DNA of 64,000 nucleotides, from NCBI RefSeq assembly GCF_035946055.1, contig NZ_CP108364.1:5704001-5768000 (forward strand), read 5' to 3'. This DNA is from Streptomyces sp. NBC_01341 (GTDB lineage: Bacteria; Actinomycetota; Actinomycetes; Streptomycetales; Streptomycetaceae). This document shows positions 17,221-25,312 of the stretch, one piece after another. The notes beneath the pieces were generated by a model that was given only the letters and a program-made list of their open reading frames with translations, was not told the DNA's origin and made no database searches. The translations under genes and the position numbers were made by a program. The stretch's first letter is position 1. Every line of letters begins with the position of its first letter.

Positions 17221-17272
17221 GGCCGGAGCGGCACCGCACCCTTCCACCACCCCGGAAGGCGCCGCTCCGGCC
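17221..17272 (+). terminator. Nested terminator hairpin after pectate lyase
   Basis: GGCCGGAGCGGC (17221-17232) pairs perfectly with GCCGCTCCGGCC (17261-17272), and inside the loop CCTTCC/GGAAGG (17240-17245 with 17254-17259) forms a second stem. It probably ends the lyase transcript before the esterase gene. Confidence 0.6.
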
Positions 17273-17298
17273 CGCACCCCGACACAAGGAGTTCCGCC

Positions 17299-17331
17299 GT
17301 GCCCAGCAGACGCGACGCCCTGACCGCGTGA
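17299..17331 (+). CDS. Ten-codon mini-ORF, truncated Tat-signal-like, coupled to the esterase
   Basis: GTG at 17299 has an ideal AAGGAG (17286-17291) seven bases upstream and encodes MPSRRDALTA before TGA. The peptide looks like the first residues of a twin-arginine signal (SRRDALTA). Its stop overlaps the GTG of the esterase (GTGA at 17328). The esterase GTG has no Shine-Dalgarno sequence of its own, so translation would depend on termination-reinitiation. Either this is a designed coupling peptide or the rest of an exported N-terminus was lost by a frameshift or deletion. Confidence 0.5.
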   Translation: MPSRRDALTA

Positions 17332-18446
17332 TCCCCGGAATCACCCACCGTGTGCTCCCCGCCTTCCACGAGCGGCTCAAGGACGAACTGACCTTCCCCC
17401 TGTCCTGGGAGAGGGCGGGCACCGACGACTTCACGGCCTGGCGCGCGGCGGCTCGCGCCAGGGTCGGGGAGGCGCTGCTGGAGCCGCCCGGCCCGGGAAC
17501 CACACCGTTCGATCCGGTGACCCGCGACGAGTACTCCGGGGGTCCGTACACCGGGCGCACGGTGGAGTTCGCCCTCAGCCGCTTCGCGCGGGCCCACGGC
17601 TCCCTTCTGGTACCGCACGGGACGGGGCCGTTCCCCGCCGTGCTCCTCCTGCACGACCACGGGGCGGAGTTCACGATCGGCCGTGAGAAGACCGTGAGTC
17701 CGCACGCGGACCCGGAGCGTCTGGCTCTGGCCACGGCGTGGGTGAAGCGGTACTACGACGGCAGGTTCATCGGTGACGACCTGGCGGCCCGGGGCTACGC
17801 GGTGCTCGCCGTGGACACTCTCGGCTGGGGTGACAGGGGCCCGCTCGCCTACGAGGACCAGCAGGCCCTGGCCGCCAACCTGTTCCAGCTGGGGACCTCG
17901 CTCGCGGGACTCGCCGCCCACGAGGACATCCGCGCCGCCGCCTTCCTCGCCTCGCAGCCCGAGGTGGACGAACACCGGGTCGGCGCGCTGGGCTTCTCCA
18001 TGGGCGGCTACCGGGCCTGGCAACTGTCCGCCCTGTCCGACGGGGTGCGGGCCGCGGCGGCGGTCTGCTGGATGACGGGGCTGAAGGACATGATGGTCCC
18101 GGGGAACAACACCCTGCGCGGGCAGTCGGCGTACTTCATGCTCCACCCCGGCCTGCACCGCCACCTCGACGTCCCGGACGTCGCCTCACTCGCCGCCCCC
18201 AAGCCCGCGCTCTTCCACTCCGGCGCCCTGGACACCCTGTTCCCGGCCGCCGGGGTGGCCGACGCGTACGCGAAGCTGCGGGTGGTCTGGGAGTCCCAGG
18301 GGGCGGGCGACCGGCTCACCACCACGGTGTGGCCGGACACCGGCCACACCTTCACCGGGGCCATGCAGGACGCGGTGCACGCGTGGCTGGACACCTGGCT
18401 CCGGGGCGTGCAGCCGTTCCGTCCGGCGTCACGGGCCCCCGAGTAG
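17328..18446 (+). CDS. Alpha/beta hydrolase, acetyl-xylan-esterase/dienelactone-hydrolase-like
   Basis: A 372-aa serine hydrolase. Key features are GPFPAVLLLHDHGAEF (oxyanion strand) near 100-115, the nucleophile elbow GFSMGG with S224, a late aspartate in SGALDTLFPAAG and the histidine in WPDTGHTF near 340. It resembles large esterases found beside pectin and xylan enzymes that deacetylate plant oligosaccharides. As annotated it lacks any signal peptide, yet the mini-ORF just upstream looks like the beginning of one, so the protein may originally have been exported. Its start is set by the GTGA overlap. Confidence 0.8.
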   Translation: MIPGITHRVLPAFHERLKDELTFPLSWERAGTDDFTAWRAAARARVGEALLEPPGPGTTPFDPVTRDEYSGGPYTGRTVEFALSRFARAHGSLLVPHGTGPFPAVLLLHDHGAEFTIGREKTVSPHADPERLALATAWVKRYYDGRFIGDDLAARGYAVLAVDTLGWGDRGPLAYEDQQALAANLFQLGTSLAGLAAHEDIRAAAFLASQPEVDEHRVGALGFSMGGYRAWQLSALSDGVRAAAAVCWMTGLKDMMVPGNNTLRGQSAYFMLHPGLHRHLDVPDVASLAAPKPALFHSGALDTLFPAAGVADAYAKLRVVWESQGAGDRLTTTVWPDTGHTFTGAMQDAVHAWLDTWLRGVQPFRPASRAPE

Positions 18447-18462
18447 GTGGGGGACGCGCCCG

Positions 18463-19017
18463 TCACCGCCCTCCCGCGGTCCGCCGGCCCGCGACCGCCG
18501 GGGGCTCGGGCCCGAGCAGGCGCTGGAGCTCCGCCGCACCCCGGGAGGTCTGGCTCTTCACCGTACCGAGCGAGACACCGAGGACCAGGGCGGTGTCCCG
18601 CTCGGACAGGTCGAAGGCATGGCGCAGGACCACGCACGCCCGCTTGCGGAACGGCAGCCGGCGCAGTGCCTCCTGCACGTCCACGACGGCCGGGACGTCG
18701 GGTCCGTCCGTCGCGTAGCCGTCGCCAGGCCCGCACGGGGCCCAGACCAGCGCGATCCGCCGCCGCTCCCGCACCGCGCCGCGGATGCGGGAGCGGGCCA
18801 GGTTGGCGACGACCCCTCTGGCGTAGGCCGCCGGGTGGTCGGCGCCCGCGACACGGTCCCAGCGGTGCCAGAGCGCCGTCAGGGCGTCGGCGGCCAGATC
18901 GTCCGCGGCATCGATCTCACCCGTCAACAGGTGTGCGAGACGGGAGAGTTCGCCGTAGTGCGCCGCGAAGAACGCCTGGAAAGCGGCGGAAGCGGCATCG
19001 TCCACGACCGTGCCCAC
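18463..19017 (-). CDS. ECF RNA polymerase sigma factor (SigE-type family)
   Basis: A 184-aa extracytoplasmic-function sigma factor. Region 2 covers FFAAHYGELSRLAHLLTGEIDAADDLAADALTALW (in part, residues 13-47), and region 4 has LPFRKRACVVLRHAFDLSERDTALVLG followed by the recognition helix SLGTVKSQTSRG. No anti-sigma gene flanks it. The GTG at 19017 is chosen because GGAAGAGG lies seven bases upstream; the longer frame is unsupported. It converges on the esterase and diverges from the broken purine permease. Targets are unknown. Confidence 0.9.
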   Translation of the reverse strand: MGTVVDDAASAAFQAFFAAHYGELSRLAHLLTGEIDAADDLAADALTALWHRWDRVAGADHPAAYARGVVANLARSRIRGAVRERRRIALVWAPCGPGDGYATDGPDVPAVVDVQEALRRLPFRKRACVVLRHAFDLSERDTALVLGVSLGTVKSQTSRGAAELQRLLGPEPPAVAGRRTAGGR

Positions 19018-19212
19018 ACGGGTACCTCTTCCTGCACGGGGGCTTGAGCGCCGCAAGCGGGCCGTGTACGGTCCCGGCTCCGTTCGCGGCGCGGGGAGCG
19101 TGCCGACGCGCACCCCGGAGGCGCTTCGAAGCGGGTGCGACTCCCAGTAAGGCGTAACACGGCGAAAACCTGAACCCCCCGTGACAGGTGAACAATCCAG
19201 CTACCCGCAGGG

Positions 19213-19272
19213 GAACCGCCACGCGACGAACCGCCACACGGCGAACCGTCGGACAACGGACCGTCAGACAAC
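19213..19272. repeat. Four degenerate 15-bp tandem repeats upstream of the permease
   Basis: Units at 19213-19227, 19228-19242, 19243-19257 and 19258-19272 follow the pattern GAACCGCCACRCGRC grading into GRACCGTCRGACAAC. The last unit ends ten bases before the permease start codon, so copy number could change the leader and spacing of the ribosome binding site. Confidence 0.75.
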
Positions 19273-19282
19273 GAGGAGAGCC

Positions 19283-20773
19283 ATGCCGGACAGAGCCGAA
19301 TCCACGGTGCATGCGAGTGACCCCACGCCGGAGCCGCCGCCCGCCGCGCCCCAGCCGGCCGGGGAGAGGCGGAACGCCGTCGACCGCTACTTCTCCATCA
19401 GCGCCCGGGGTTCGAGCTTCGGACGCGAGATACGCGGCGGCTTCGCGACCTTCTTCACGATGGCCTACATCCTCGTGCTCAACCCGATCATCCTCGGATC
19501 GGCCGAGGACAAGTTCGGCAACCACCTCTCCGGGCCCTAACTCGTCACCGCCACAGCCCTGGTGGCCGCCGTGATGACGATCGTCATGGGCCTCGCCGGG
19601 AACCTTCCGCTCGCCCTCGCCGCGGGCCTCGGGCTCAATGCCGTCGTGGCCTTCCAGCTCGCGCCCCTGATGAGCTGGCCCGACGCGATGGGCCTCATCG
19701 TCCTGGAGGGCCTGCTCATCTGCGTCCTCGTGGTCACCGGGCTGCGTGAGGCGGTCATGGAGGCCATCCCGCCGGCGCTCAAGCACGCCATCAGCGTCGG
19801 CATCGGACTCTTCGTCGCCTTCATCGGTTTCGTCGACGCCGGGTTCGCCACCCGCATCCCCGGAGATACGGGCTCCGTGCCGGTGCAGCTCGGCCTCACC
19901 GGGCAGCTCTCCGGCTGGCCGGTCCTCGTCTTCTGCCTCGGGGTGCTGCTGACCGTCGCGCTGCTGGCCCGCGGGGTGAAGGGCGCGATCCTCATCAGCA
20001 TCGTCGTGATGACCGTCGTGGCGGTCCTCATCAACGAGTTCGCCGACATCGCGCCCACCGCCTGGGGCCTGACCGTGCCGGCCGTCCCCGGTGACCTGGT
20101 CGCCGCGCCGGACTTCGGGCTGCTCGGCTCGTTCAGCCTCTTCGGGGCCTTCGAGCAGGTCGGGGCCGTCACCATCGTGCTGCTCGTCTTCACCCTGCTG
20201 CTCAGCGACTTCTTCGACACCATGGGCACGGTCGTCGGCGTCTCCAGCGAGGCTGGGCTCCTCGACGAGGACGGCAAGGTCCCCCACCTCGGCCGGGTCC
20301 TGCTCATCGACGGCGCGGCGGCCGTCGCGGGCGGGGCGGCGTCCGCCTCCTCCAGCACGTCCTACGTCGAGTCCACCGCAGGCGTCGGCGAGGGCGCCCG
20401 CACCGGCTTCGCGTCCCTGGTCACCGGCGGGCTCTTCGCCCTGGCACTGTTCCTCACCCCGCTCGTGACCGTCGTCCCCGCACAGGCGGCGGCCCCCGCA
20501 CTGATCGCCGTCGGCTTCCTGCTGATGGCACAGGTGCGGCACATCGACTGGGAGAAGTACGAGATCGCTGTCCCGGCCTTCCTCACCATCGCCGTGATGC
20601 CCTTCACCTACTCGATCACCAACGGCATCGGCGCCGGCTTCCTCGCGTACGTCCTGATCCAGGCGGTCGTCGGCACGGCCGCGAAGGTCCACTGGCTGCT
20701 GTGGGGCGCGTCGGCGATGTTCGTCGTCTACTTCGCCATCGACCCGGTCGAGCAACTGCTCGGCGTCAAGTAG
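19283..20773 (+). pseudogene. NCS2-family (AzgA-type) purine permease with an in-frame TAA
   Basis: The reading frame encodes a near-complete 496-codon adenine/guanine/hypoxanthine-type permease: VDRYFSISARGSSFGREIRGG, FATFFTMAYILVLNP in the first membrane segment, and the signature DFFDTMGTVVGV in the second half. Codon 86 is TAA (19538-19540), between NHLSGP and LVTATALVA. The frame is unchanged on both sides, so this is a point nonsense mutation, where I expect glutamine in homologues. Everything downstream remains open, suggesting a recent lesion. A GTG at 19562 could restart translation but would lack the first transmembrane helix. GAGGAGA precedes the ATG at 19283. Sequencing error or read-through are the alternatives. 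Confidence 0.85.
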
Positions 20774-20777
20774 GCGC

Positions 20778-20812
20778 CCCCCGCCGGCCGGTCACCGGCC
20801 GGCCGGCGGGGG
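20778..20812. terminator. Bidirectional terminator between permease and penicillin-binding protein
   Basis: CCCCCGCCGGCCGG (20778-20791) pairs perfectly with CCGGCCGGCGGGGG (20799-20812) over a seven-base loop. It lies between two convergent genes and can serve both. Confidence 0.8.
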
Positions 20813-20823
20813 AGGGGCAGGGA

Positions 20824-22275
20824 TCAGTCCTTCAGGGCCGCCTTCATCATCTTCTGGGCGATCGGTGCGGCCAGACCGTTGCCGCTGACCTCCGAGCGGG
20901 CCGATCCCGAGTCCTCCACGACCACCGCCACGGCGACCTGCCTGCCGGTGGAACGGTCCTTCGCGTACGAGGTGAACCAGGCGTACGGGGTGTTGCTGTT
21001 GTCCACGCCGTTCTGCGCGGTTCCCGTCTTGCCTCCGACCTCGGCGCCGGGGATCCGCGCGTTGGTGCCGGTGCCCTTCTCCACGACGGTGACCATGGCG
21101 CTGCGGAGCTGTTCGGCCGTGGACGCCTTCACGACCCGCTCGGTGTCGCCGTCCGCGAAGTCCTCCAGGGTGGAGCCGTCGGCGTCCGTCACCTTGGAGA
21201 CCATGTGCGGCGCGGCCAGCTCGCCGCCGTTGGCGAGGGCCGCCGAGACCATGGCCATCTGCATGGGGGTCGCGGTCACCTCGAACTGGCCGATGCCGGT
21301 CAGCGCCGTCTGCGCCTTGTCCATGCCGGTCGGGTACACGCTCTGCGCCGCCCGCACCGGCACGTCCAGCTTCTCGGTGTCGAAGCCGAAGGCGTCCGCC
21401 ATCGCCTTGACCTTGTCCTGGCCGAGGTCGGCCGCCGCCTTCGCGAAGACGTTGTTGCAGGAGTACTGGAGAGCCGTGCGCAGCGTCGCGTCCTCGCAGG
21501 GGGCGGAGGCGCTCTCGTTCTTCAGGACCGTGGACGTGCCCGGCAGGGTGTACGGGTTCGGGCTGTCCGTCGGCTGGTCCACCGAGTCGTACAGGCCGTT
21601 CTCCAGCGCCGCCGAGGCCACCACCAGCTTGAACGTCGAGCCGGGGGCCAGCGGTTGCCGCAGTGCCCGGTTGACCAGGGGCTTGTCGTCGGCGTCCAGC
21701 AGCTTCTGCCAGGCGTCGCCGTCCGAGGTACCGCTGATGTCGGAGGGGTCGTACGACGGCGAGGAGACCATCCCGAGGATCCGGCCGGACTCCGGGTCCA
21801 TCGCGACGGCAGCCCCCCGGTCGTCGCCCAGCGCTTCGGCTGCGGCCTTCTGCACGCCGGGGTCGATCGTGGTCAGCACGTCGCCCGGGGCCGTCCGCTT
21901 GCCGGTGATCAGATCGGTGGGATTCTTGAGCCGGTCGTCGGTGCCGTCGAGCACATGGCTGTAGATGCCCTCCAGCTGGGTCGCGCCGTACGCCTGCGAG
22001 CTGTAGCCGGTGACCGACGCGTACAGCTCGCCCTCGTCGTAGGTGCGCTTGTAGCGGAGGTCGTCGCCGCTGGTCTCCTTCGAACCGGTGACCGGAGAGC
22101 CGGCCACGATGATGTCGCCGAGCGGCTGCGCGTACTGCGCGATCGTGTTCCGCCGGTTGTGTTCGTCGTCTGCGAGCGCCTTGGCTTCGTACCCCTGCAC
22201 CCAGGTCGCGCGCACCAGCAGTGCGAGAACCATGAGCAGGCAGAAGACCGAAGCGCGCCTGATCGTCTTGTTCAT
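20824..22275 (-). CDS. Penicillin-binding transpeptidase (PBP2/PbpA-like)
   Basis: A 483-aa class B penicillin-binding protein anchored by one N-terminal membrane segment (SVFCLLMVLALLVRAT, residues 9-24). The transpeptidase domain has the three active-site motifs: S213-x-x-K in PGSTFKLV, SCN at 272-274 and KTG at 416-418 in GGKTGTAQ. These enzymes cross-link peptidoglycan from outside the membrane. It resembles the shorter PbpA-type proteins of actinobacteria. Here it stands alone, without FtsW/RodA or the serine/threonine kinase genes that flank the usual pbpA, so it is probably an accessory paralogue. The start ATG at 22275 begins directly at the membrane anchor. Confidence 0.92.
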   Translation of the reverse strand: MNKTIRRASVFCLLMVLALLVRATWVQGYEAKALADDEHNRRNTIAQYAQPLGDIIVAGSPVTGSKETSGDDLRYKRTYDEGELYASVTGYSSQAYGATQLEGIYSHVLDGTDDRLKNPTDLITGKRTAPGDVLTTIDPGVQKAAAEALGDDRGAAVAMDPESGRILGMVSSPSYDPSDISGTSDGDAWQKLLDADDKPLVNRALRQPLAPGSTFKLVVASAALENGLYDSVDQPTDSPNPYTLPGTSTVLKNESASAPCEDATLRTALQYSCNNVFAKAAADLGQDKVKAMADAFGFDTEKLDVPVRAAQSVYPTGMDKAQTALTGIGQFEVTATPMQMAMVSAALANGGELAAPHMVSKVTDADGSTLEDFADGDTERVVKASTAEQLRSAMVTVVEKGTGTNARIPGAEVGGKTGTAQNGVDNSNTPYAWFTSYAKDRSTGRQVAVAVVVEDSGSARSEVSGNGLAAPIAQKMMKAALKD

Positions 22276-22283
22276 CCCGATGA

Positions 22284-22324
22284 GGGACGAACGGGACCGT
22301 CGGGGCCGTTCCCGTTCGTGTCCC
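22284..22324 (-). terminator. Hairpin between the GNAT gene and the penicillin-binding protein gene
   Basis: GGGAC plus GAACGGGA (22284-22296) pairs with TCCCGTTC (22310-22317) and GTCCC (22320-22324), a 13-bp stem with a two-base bulge. On the minus strand it follows the acetyltransferase gene and could end the iclR-GNAT transcript just before the penicillin-binding protein start; an effect on that gene's leader is also possible. Confidence 0.5.
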
Positions 22325-22374
22325 TTCTCACCGGTTTTTCACGTTCCGGACCGGGGACCCGCAGGTGCCCCCGC

Positions 22375-22848
22375 TCAGGTGTCGAGCCGCAGGATCGCCT
22401 CGTCGGTCTCCTCGCCCCTGGCCTCGGCGTACCCCCGGTCCGTGCCGGTCACAACGAACCCGCACTTCTCCAGGACCCGCAGGGAACCCGCGTTGTCGGC
22501 CGCGGCCCGCGCGTGCAGCGGGCGCTCCGGTACGGCGTCGAGCAGCGCCCGCAGCGCGGCGGTCGCCAGCCCGCGACCCCAGTGCCTCCGGTCGATCCAG
22601 AAGGTGACCTCGCGCTCGTCCGGCGGCCCGTACACGCCGGCGTTGCCCACCACGGCACCGTCGGCGAGCACGGTGCGTATGGTCACGGTGTCGGCGGATC
22701 GGATGCGCTGCCAGTGGGCGTTGAACATCGCCCGGTCCGACGGGTCGGCACTGGTGAAGGCGGCCATGCGGACCGCCTCCGGGTCGCTCGTGAACTCGAA
22801 GAACAGGGGCAGATCGCCGTCCCGTACCTCGCGCAGGGTGACTCGCAT
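22375..22848 (-). CDS. GNAT family N-acetyltransferase
   Basis: A 157-aa acetyltransferase of the RimJ/RimL-like GNAT group. The fold is clear from MRVTLREVRDGDLPLFFEF, the acetyl-CoA-binding stretch RRHWGRGLATAALRALLD (Q/RxxGxG/A type) and the C-terminal ADNAGSLRVLEKCGFVVTG. It follows the iclR gene on the same strand with only four intervening bases, so it is probably co-transcribed. Its substrate is unknown; co-regulation with sugar-acid metabolism may be incidental. Confidence 0.88.
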   Translation of the reverse strand: MRVTLREVRDGDLPLFFEFTSDPEAVRMAAFTSADPSDRAMFNAHWQRIRSADTVTIRTVLADGAVVGNAGVYGPPDEREVTFWIDRRHWGRGLATAALRALLDAVPERPLHARAAADNAGSLRVLEKCGFVVTGTDRGYAEARGEETDEAILRLDT

Positions 22849-22852
22849 GTCC

Positions 22853-23623
22853 TCAGAGCCTCCGGGTGGCGAGGGTGAGCCGGTCGCGGGCGTCGAAGAG
22901 GGCGTCCTTGACCATCTGCTCGTGGGCGGGCGTGAGCCGGGCGACCGGCACCGAACAGCTGATCGCGTCGCGCGCGGGGGTGCGGTAGGGGATCGCGACG
23001 CCGAAGCAGCGCAGTCCGAGGGTGTTCTCCTCGCGGTCCACCGCGTAGCCCTGCTCGCGGACGACGTGCAGTTCCTCGATCAGCTTCTCGCGGTCGGTGA
23101 GGGTGTGCTCGGTCAGGGCCGGCAGCGTCTCGGGGAGCATCGTGCGGACCTGCTCGTCGCTGTGGGTGGCCAGCAGGGCCTTGCCGAGTGAGGTGGAGTG
23201 GGCGGGCAGCCGGCGGCCGACGCGGGTGAAGGGGCGCAGGTAGTGCTGGGACTGCCGGGTGGCGAGGTAGACCACGTTCGTGCCGTCCAGCCGGGCCAGG
23301 TGGATGGTCTCCGTGGTGTCGTCGGAGAGCCGGTCCAGGGTGGGGCGGGCGGAGGCGACGACCTCGTCGCCGTCGATGTACGACGTCCCCACGAGCAGGG
23401 CGCGTACGCCGATGCCGTAGCGCGTGCCCGTCGCGTCGGTCTCCACCCAGCCGAGCTCCACGAGCGTGCGCAGGAGCATGTAGAGGCTGGACTTGGGGTA
23501 GCCCACGGCCTCCTGCACGGCGGCCAGCGAGTGCATCCCGGGGCGCCCCGCGAAGTATTCGAGGAGCTCCACCGTCCGAACAGCGGACTTGACCTGTGCT
23601 CCACCAGACTCGGCAACCGACAT
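22853..23623 (-). CDS. IclR family transcriptional regulator
   Basis: A 256-aa regulator. The N-terminal winged helix spans about residues 10-75 (AVRTVELLEYFAGRPGMHSLAA and VGYPKSSLYMLLRTL), and the effector domain follows with HSTSLGKALLA and the cysteine-containing DAISCSVPV block typical of the IclR ligand pocket. It is divergent from the alpha-ketoglutaric semialdehyde dehydrogenase gene, with a palindrome in between. By family habit it should repress or activate that neighbour in response to a pathway acid, and matching sites elsewhere suggest a wider regulon. Confidence 0.92.
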   Translation of the reverse strand: MSVAESGGAQVKSAVRTVELLEYFAGRPGMHSLAAVQEAVGYPKSSLYMLLRTLVELGWVETDATGTRYGIGVRALLVGTSYIDGDEVVASARPTLDRLSDDTTETIHLARLDGTNVVYLATRQSQHYLRPFTRVGRRLPAHSTSLGKALLATHSDEQVRTMLPETLPALTEHTLTDREKLIEELHVVREQGYAVDREENTLGLRCFGVAIPYRTPARDAISCSVPVARLTPAHEQMVKDALFDARDRLTLATRRL

Positions 23624-23736
23624 GCCTCATGCCCCTTCCAGCCGTCCTGTACGGCCCCGCTTGTACGACCCTGCGACTTCTTGCCAACACCGAAGACCCG
23701 GAAATAGAGTTCCCGTGTATTCACGATCAGGAACGC

Positions 23737-23754
23737 TGTTCAGAATACCGAACA
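23737..23754. promoter_or_regulatory. Candidate IclR operator upstream of the semialdehyde dehydrogenase
   Basis: TGTTCAGAATACCGAACA pairs with itself at 7 of 9 positions and has TGTTC/GAACA ends. It sits 37 bases before the dehydrogenase start in the 168-base divergent interval. A weaker inverted pair GGAA/TTCC lies at 23700-23713. Similar 18-mers occur at 7718-7735 and 1972-1989. Confidence 0.55.
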
Positions 23755-23791
23755 ACTTCCCTCGTGTGGCAGTGGACCGGAAGGAAACACG

Positions 23792-25312
23792 GTGGCAGCA
23801 GCACCAGTCTGGAGCGTCGACCCCCGTACGGGGAACCCGCGTGAGCAGGTCGCGGTGGAGGCTACAGCGGAGGAGGTCGACCGTGCCGTCCGGGCGGCGC
23901 ACGCCGTGCGCGGCGCGCTGGCCGACCGCACCGTGCGCGCCGCCTTCCTGCGCACCGCGGCGGAGCTCCTCGCGGAGGCCCAGCAGCACGTCGTCGAGGC
24001 CGCCGACGCGGAGACCGCGCTCGGCCCCGCCCGGCTGACGGGCGAACTCGCCCGCACAGCGGCCCAGTTGCGGGCCTTCGCGGAGGTCGTGGACGAAGGT
24101 GCCTTCCTCGACATCCACATCGACCACGAGGACAGCGGCAGGACCCCGCCCTGGCCGGACCTGCGCCGCTACAAGATCCCGCTCGGCGTCGTCGCCGTCT
24201 ACGCGGCCAGCAACTTCCCGCTCGCTTTCTCCGTCCCCGGCGGCGACACCGCGAGCGCCCTCGCCGCGGGCTGCCCCGTCGTCGTCAAGGCGCACCCCGA
24301 CCACCCGGCGACCTCCGAGCTCTGTGCCTCGATCCTGCGCCGGGCGGCTGCACGCCACGGCCTGCCCGAGGACGTCCTGACCGTGGTGCACGGCTTCGAC
24401 GCGGGCGTGGAGCTGGTCAAGCACCCGCTCGTCTCCGCCGCCGGCTTCACCGGCTCCATCCGCGGCGGCCGGGCCCTCTTCGACGCGGCCGCCGCCCGCC
24501 CCGCGCCGATCCCCTTCCACGGGGAACTCGGCTCCCTCAACCCCGTCGTCGTCACCGGGGCCGCCGCCGCCGAACGCGCGGAGCAGATCGGCGCCGGTCT
24601 CGGCGGCTCGATGACCATGGGCGCGGGCCAGTTCTGCACCAAGCCCGGCTTCGTGTTCGCGCCGTCCGGAGCAGCGGGCGACCAACTGCTCAAGTCCCTG
24701 ACCGAGACGGTCAGCGGTACCGGTGCCGGGGTCATGCTCGACCACCGGATGCGCGACGCCTTCGTCCAGGGTGTGGCCGAGCGCGCCGCCCTCCCTGACG
24801 TGGAGGCCCCGGTCACCCCCGGCGCGGGCGGCGAACACACCGTCTCCCCGGGCTTCCTCACCGTCCCGGCGCGGCGGCTCGCCCAGGAGGGCCCGCACGA
24901 CGCGCTGCTGGAGGAGTGCTTCGGCCCCGTCACCGTCGTCGCGCGCTACGACTCGGCCGACGAGATCACCGCCGTGCTCTCCCGTCTGCCCGGCAACCTC
25001 ACGGCCACCCTCCACATCGCCACGGACGAGGCCGACGGAAGTGCGGCCGGGCTGCTGGCCGAGCTCACCCCGCTGGCCGGGCGCGTCCTCGTCAACGGCT
25101 GGCCGACCGGCGTCGCCGTCGCCCCCGCCCAGCACCACGGCGGCCCCTACCCGGCCACCACGTCCACCTCCACCTCGGTCGGCGCCACCGCGATCGAGCG
25201 CTGGCTGCGTCCGGTCAGCTACCAGACGACGCCCGAGGCCCTGCTGCCGCCGGAGCTGCGCGAGGACAACCCGCTGGGGCTGCCGCGCCGGGTGGACGGG
25301 CGGAGCGCATGA
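23792..25312 (+). CDS. Alpha-ketoglutaric semialdehyde dehydrogenase (aldehyde dehydrogenase, NADP+)
   Basis: A 506-aa aldehyde dehydrogenase of the 2,5-dioxovalerate/ketoglutarate-semialdehyde group. Visible are K166 (VVKAHPD), which binds the nucleotide, the general-base glutamate E245 in HGELGSLNP and the catalytic cysteine C282 in GAGQFCTKPG. The enzyme would oxidise alpha-ketoglutaric semialdehyde, the product of KdgD and of the L-arabinose-type route, to 2-oxoglutarate. The GTG at 23792 has AAGGA eight bases upstream. It overlaps the next gene by ATGA. The gene supplies the final step for the sugar-acid enzymes at 0.9-7.7 kb although it is 16 kb away. Confidence 0.9.
   Translation: MAAAPVWSVDPRTGNPREQVAVEATAEEVDRAVRAAHAVRGALADRTVRAAFLRTAAELLAEAQQHVVEAADAETALGPARLTGELARTAAQLRAFAEVVDEGAFLDIHIDHEDSGRTPPWPDLRRYKIPLGVVAVYAASNFPLAFSVPGGDTASALAAGCPVVVKAHPDHPATSELCASILRRAAARHGLPEDVLTVVHGFDAGVELVKHPLVSAAGFTGSIRGGRALFDAAAARPAPIPFHGELGSLNPVVVTGAAAAERAEQIGAGLGGSMTMGAGQFCTKPGFVFAPSGAAGDQLLKSLTETVSGTGAGVMLDHRMRDAFVQGVAERAALPDVEAPVTPGAGGEHTVSPGFLTVPARRLAQEGPHDALLEECFGPVTVVARYDSADEITAVLSRLPGNLTATLHIATDEADGSAAGLLAELTPLAGRVLVNGWPTGVAVAPAQHHGGPYPATTSTSTSVGATAIERWLRPVSYQTTPEALLPPELREDNPLGLPRRVDGRSA

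Noticed and set aside
14988..18164. Minus-strand open frame of 1058 codons opposite the esterase and pectate lyase genes
   Set aside because: Shadow of three well-supported plus-strand genes; no ribosome binding site and no recognisable domain.
19562..20773. A shorter intact permease gene starting at GTG 19562
   Set aside because: The start would fall inside the second membrane helix and lacks a ribosome binding site; the 5-prime part in the same frame upstream matches the permease N-terminus, so a nonsense mutation explains the data better.
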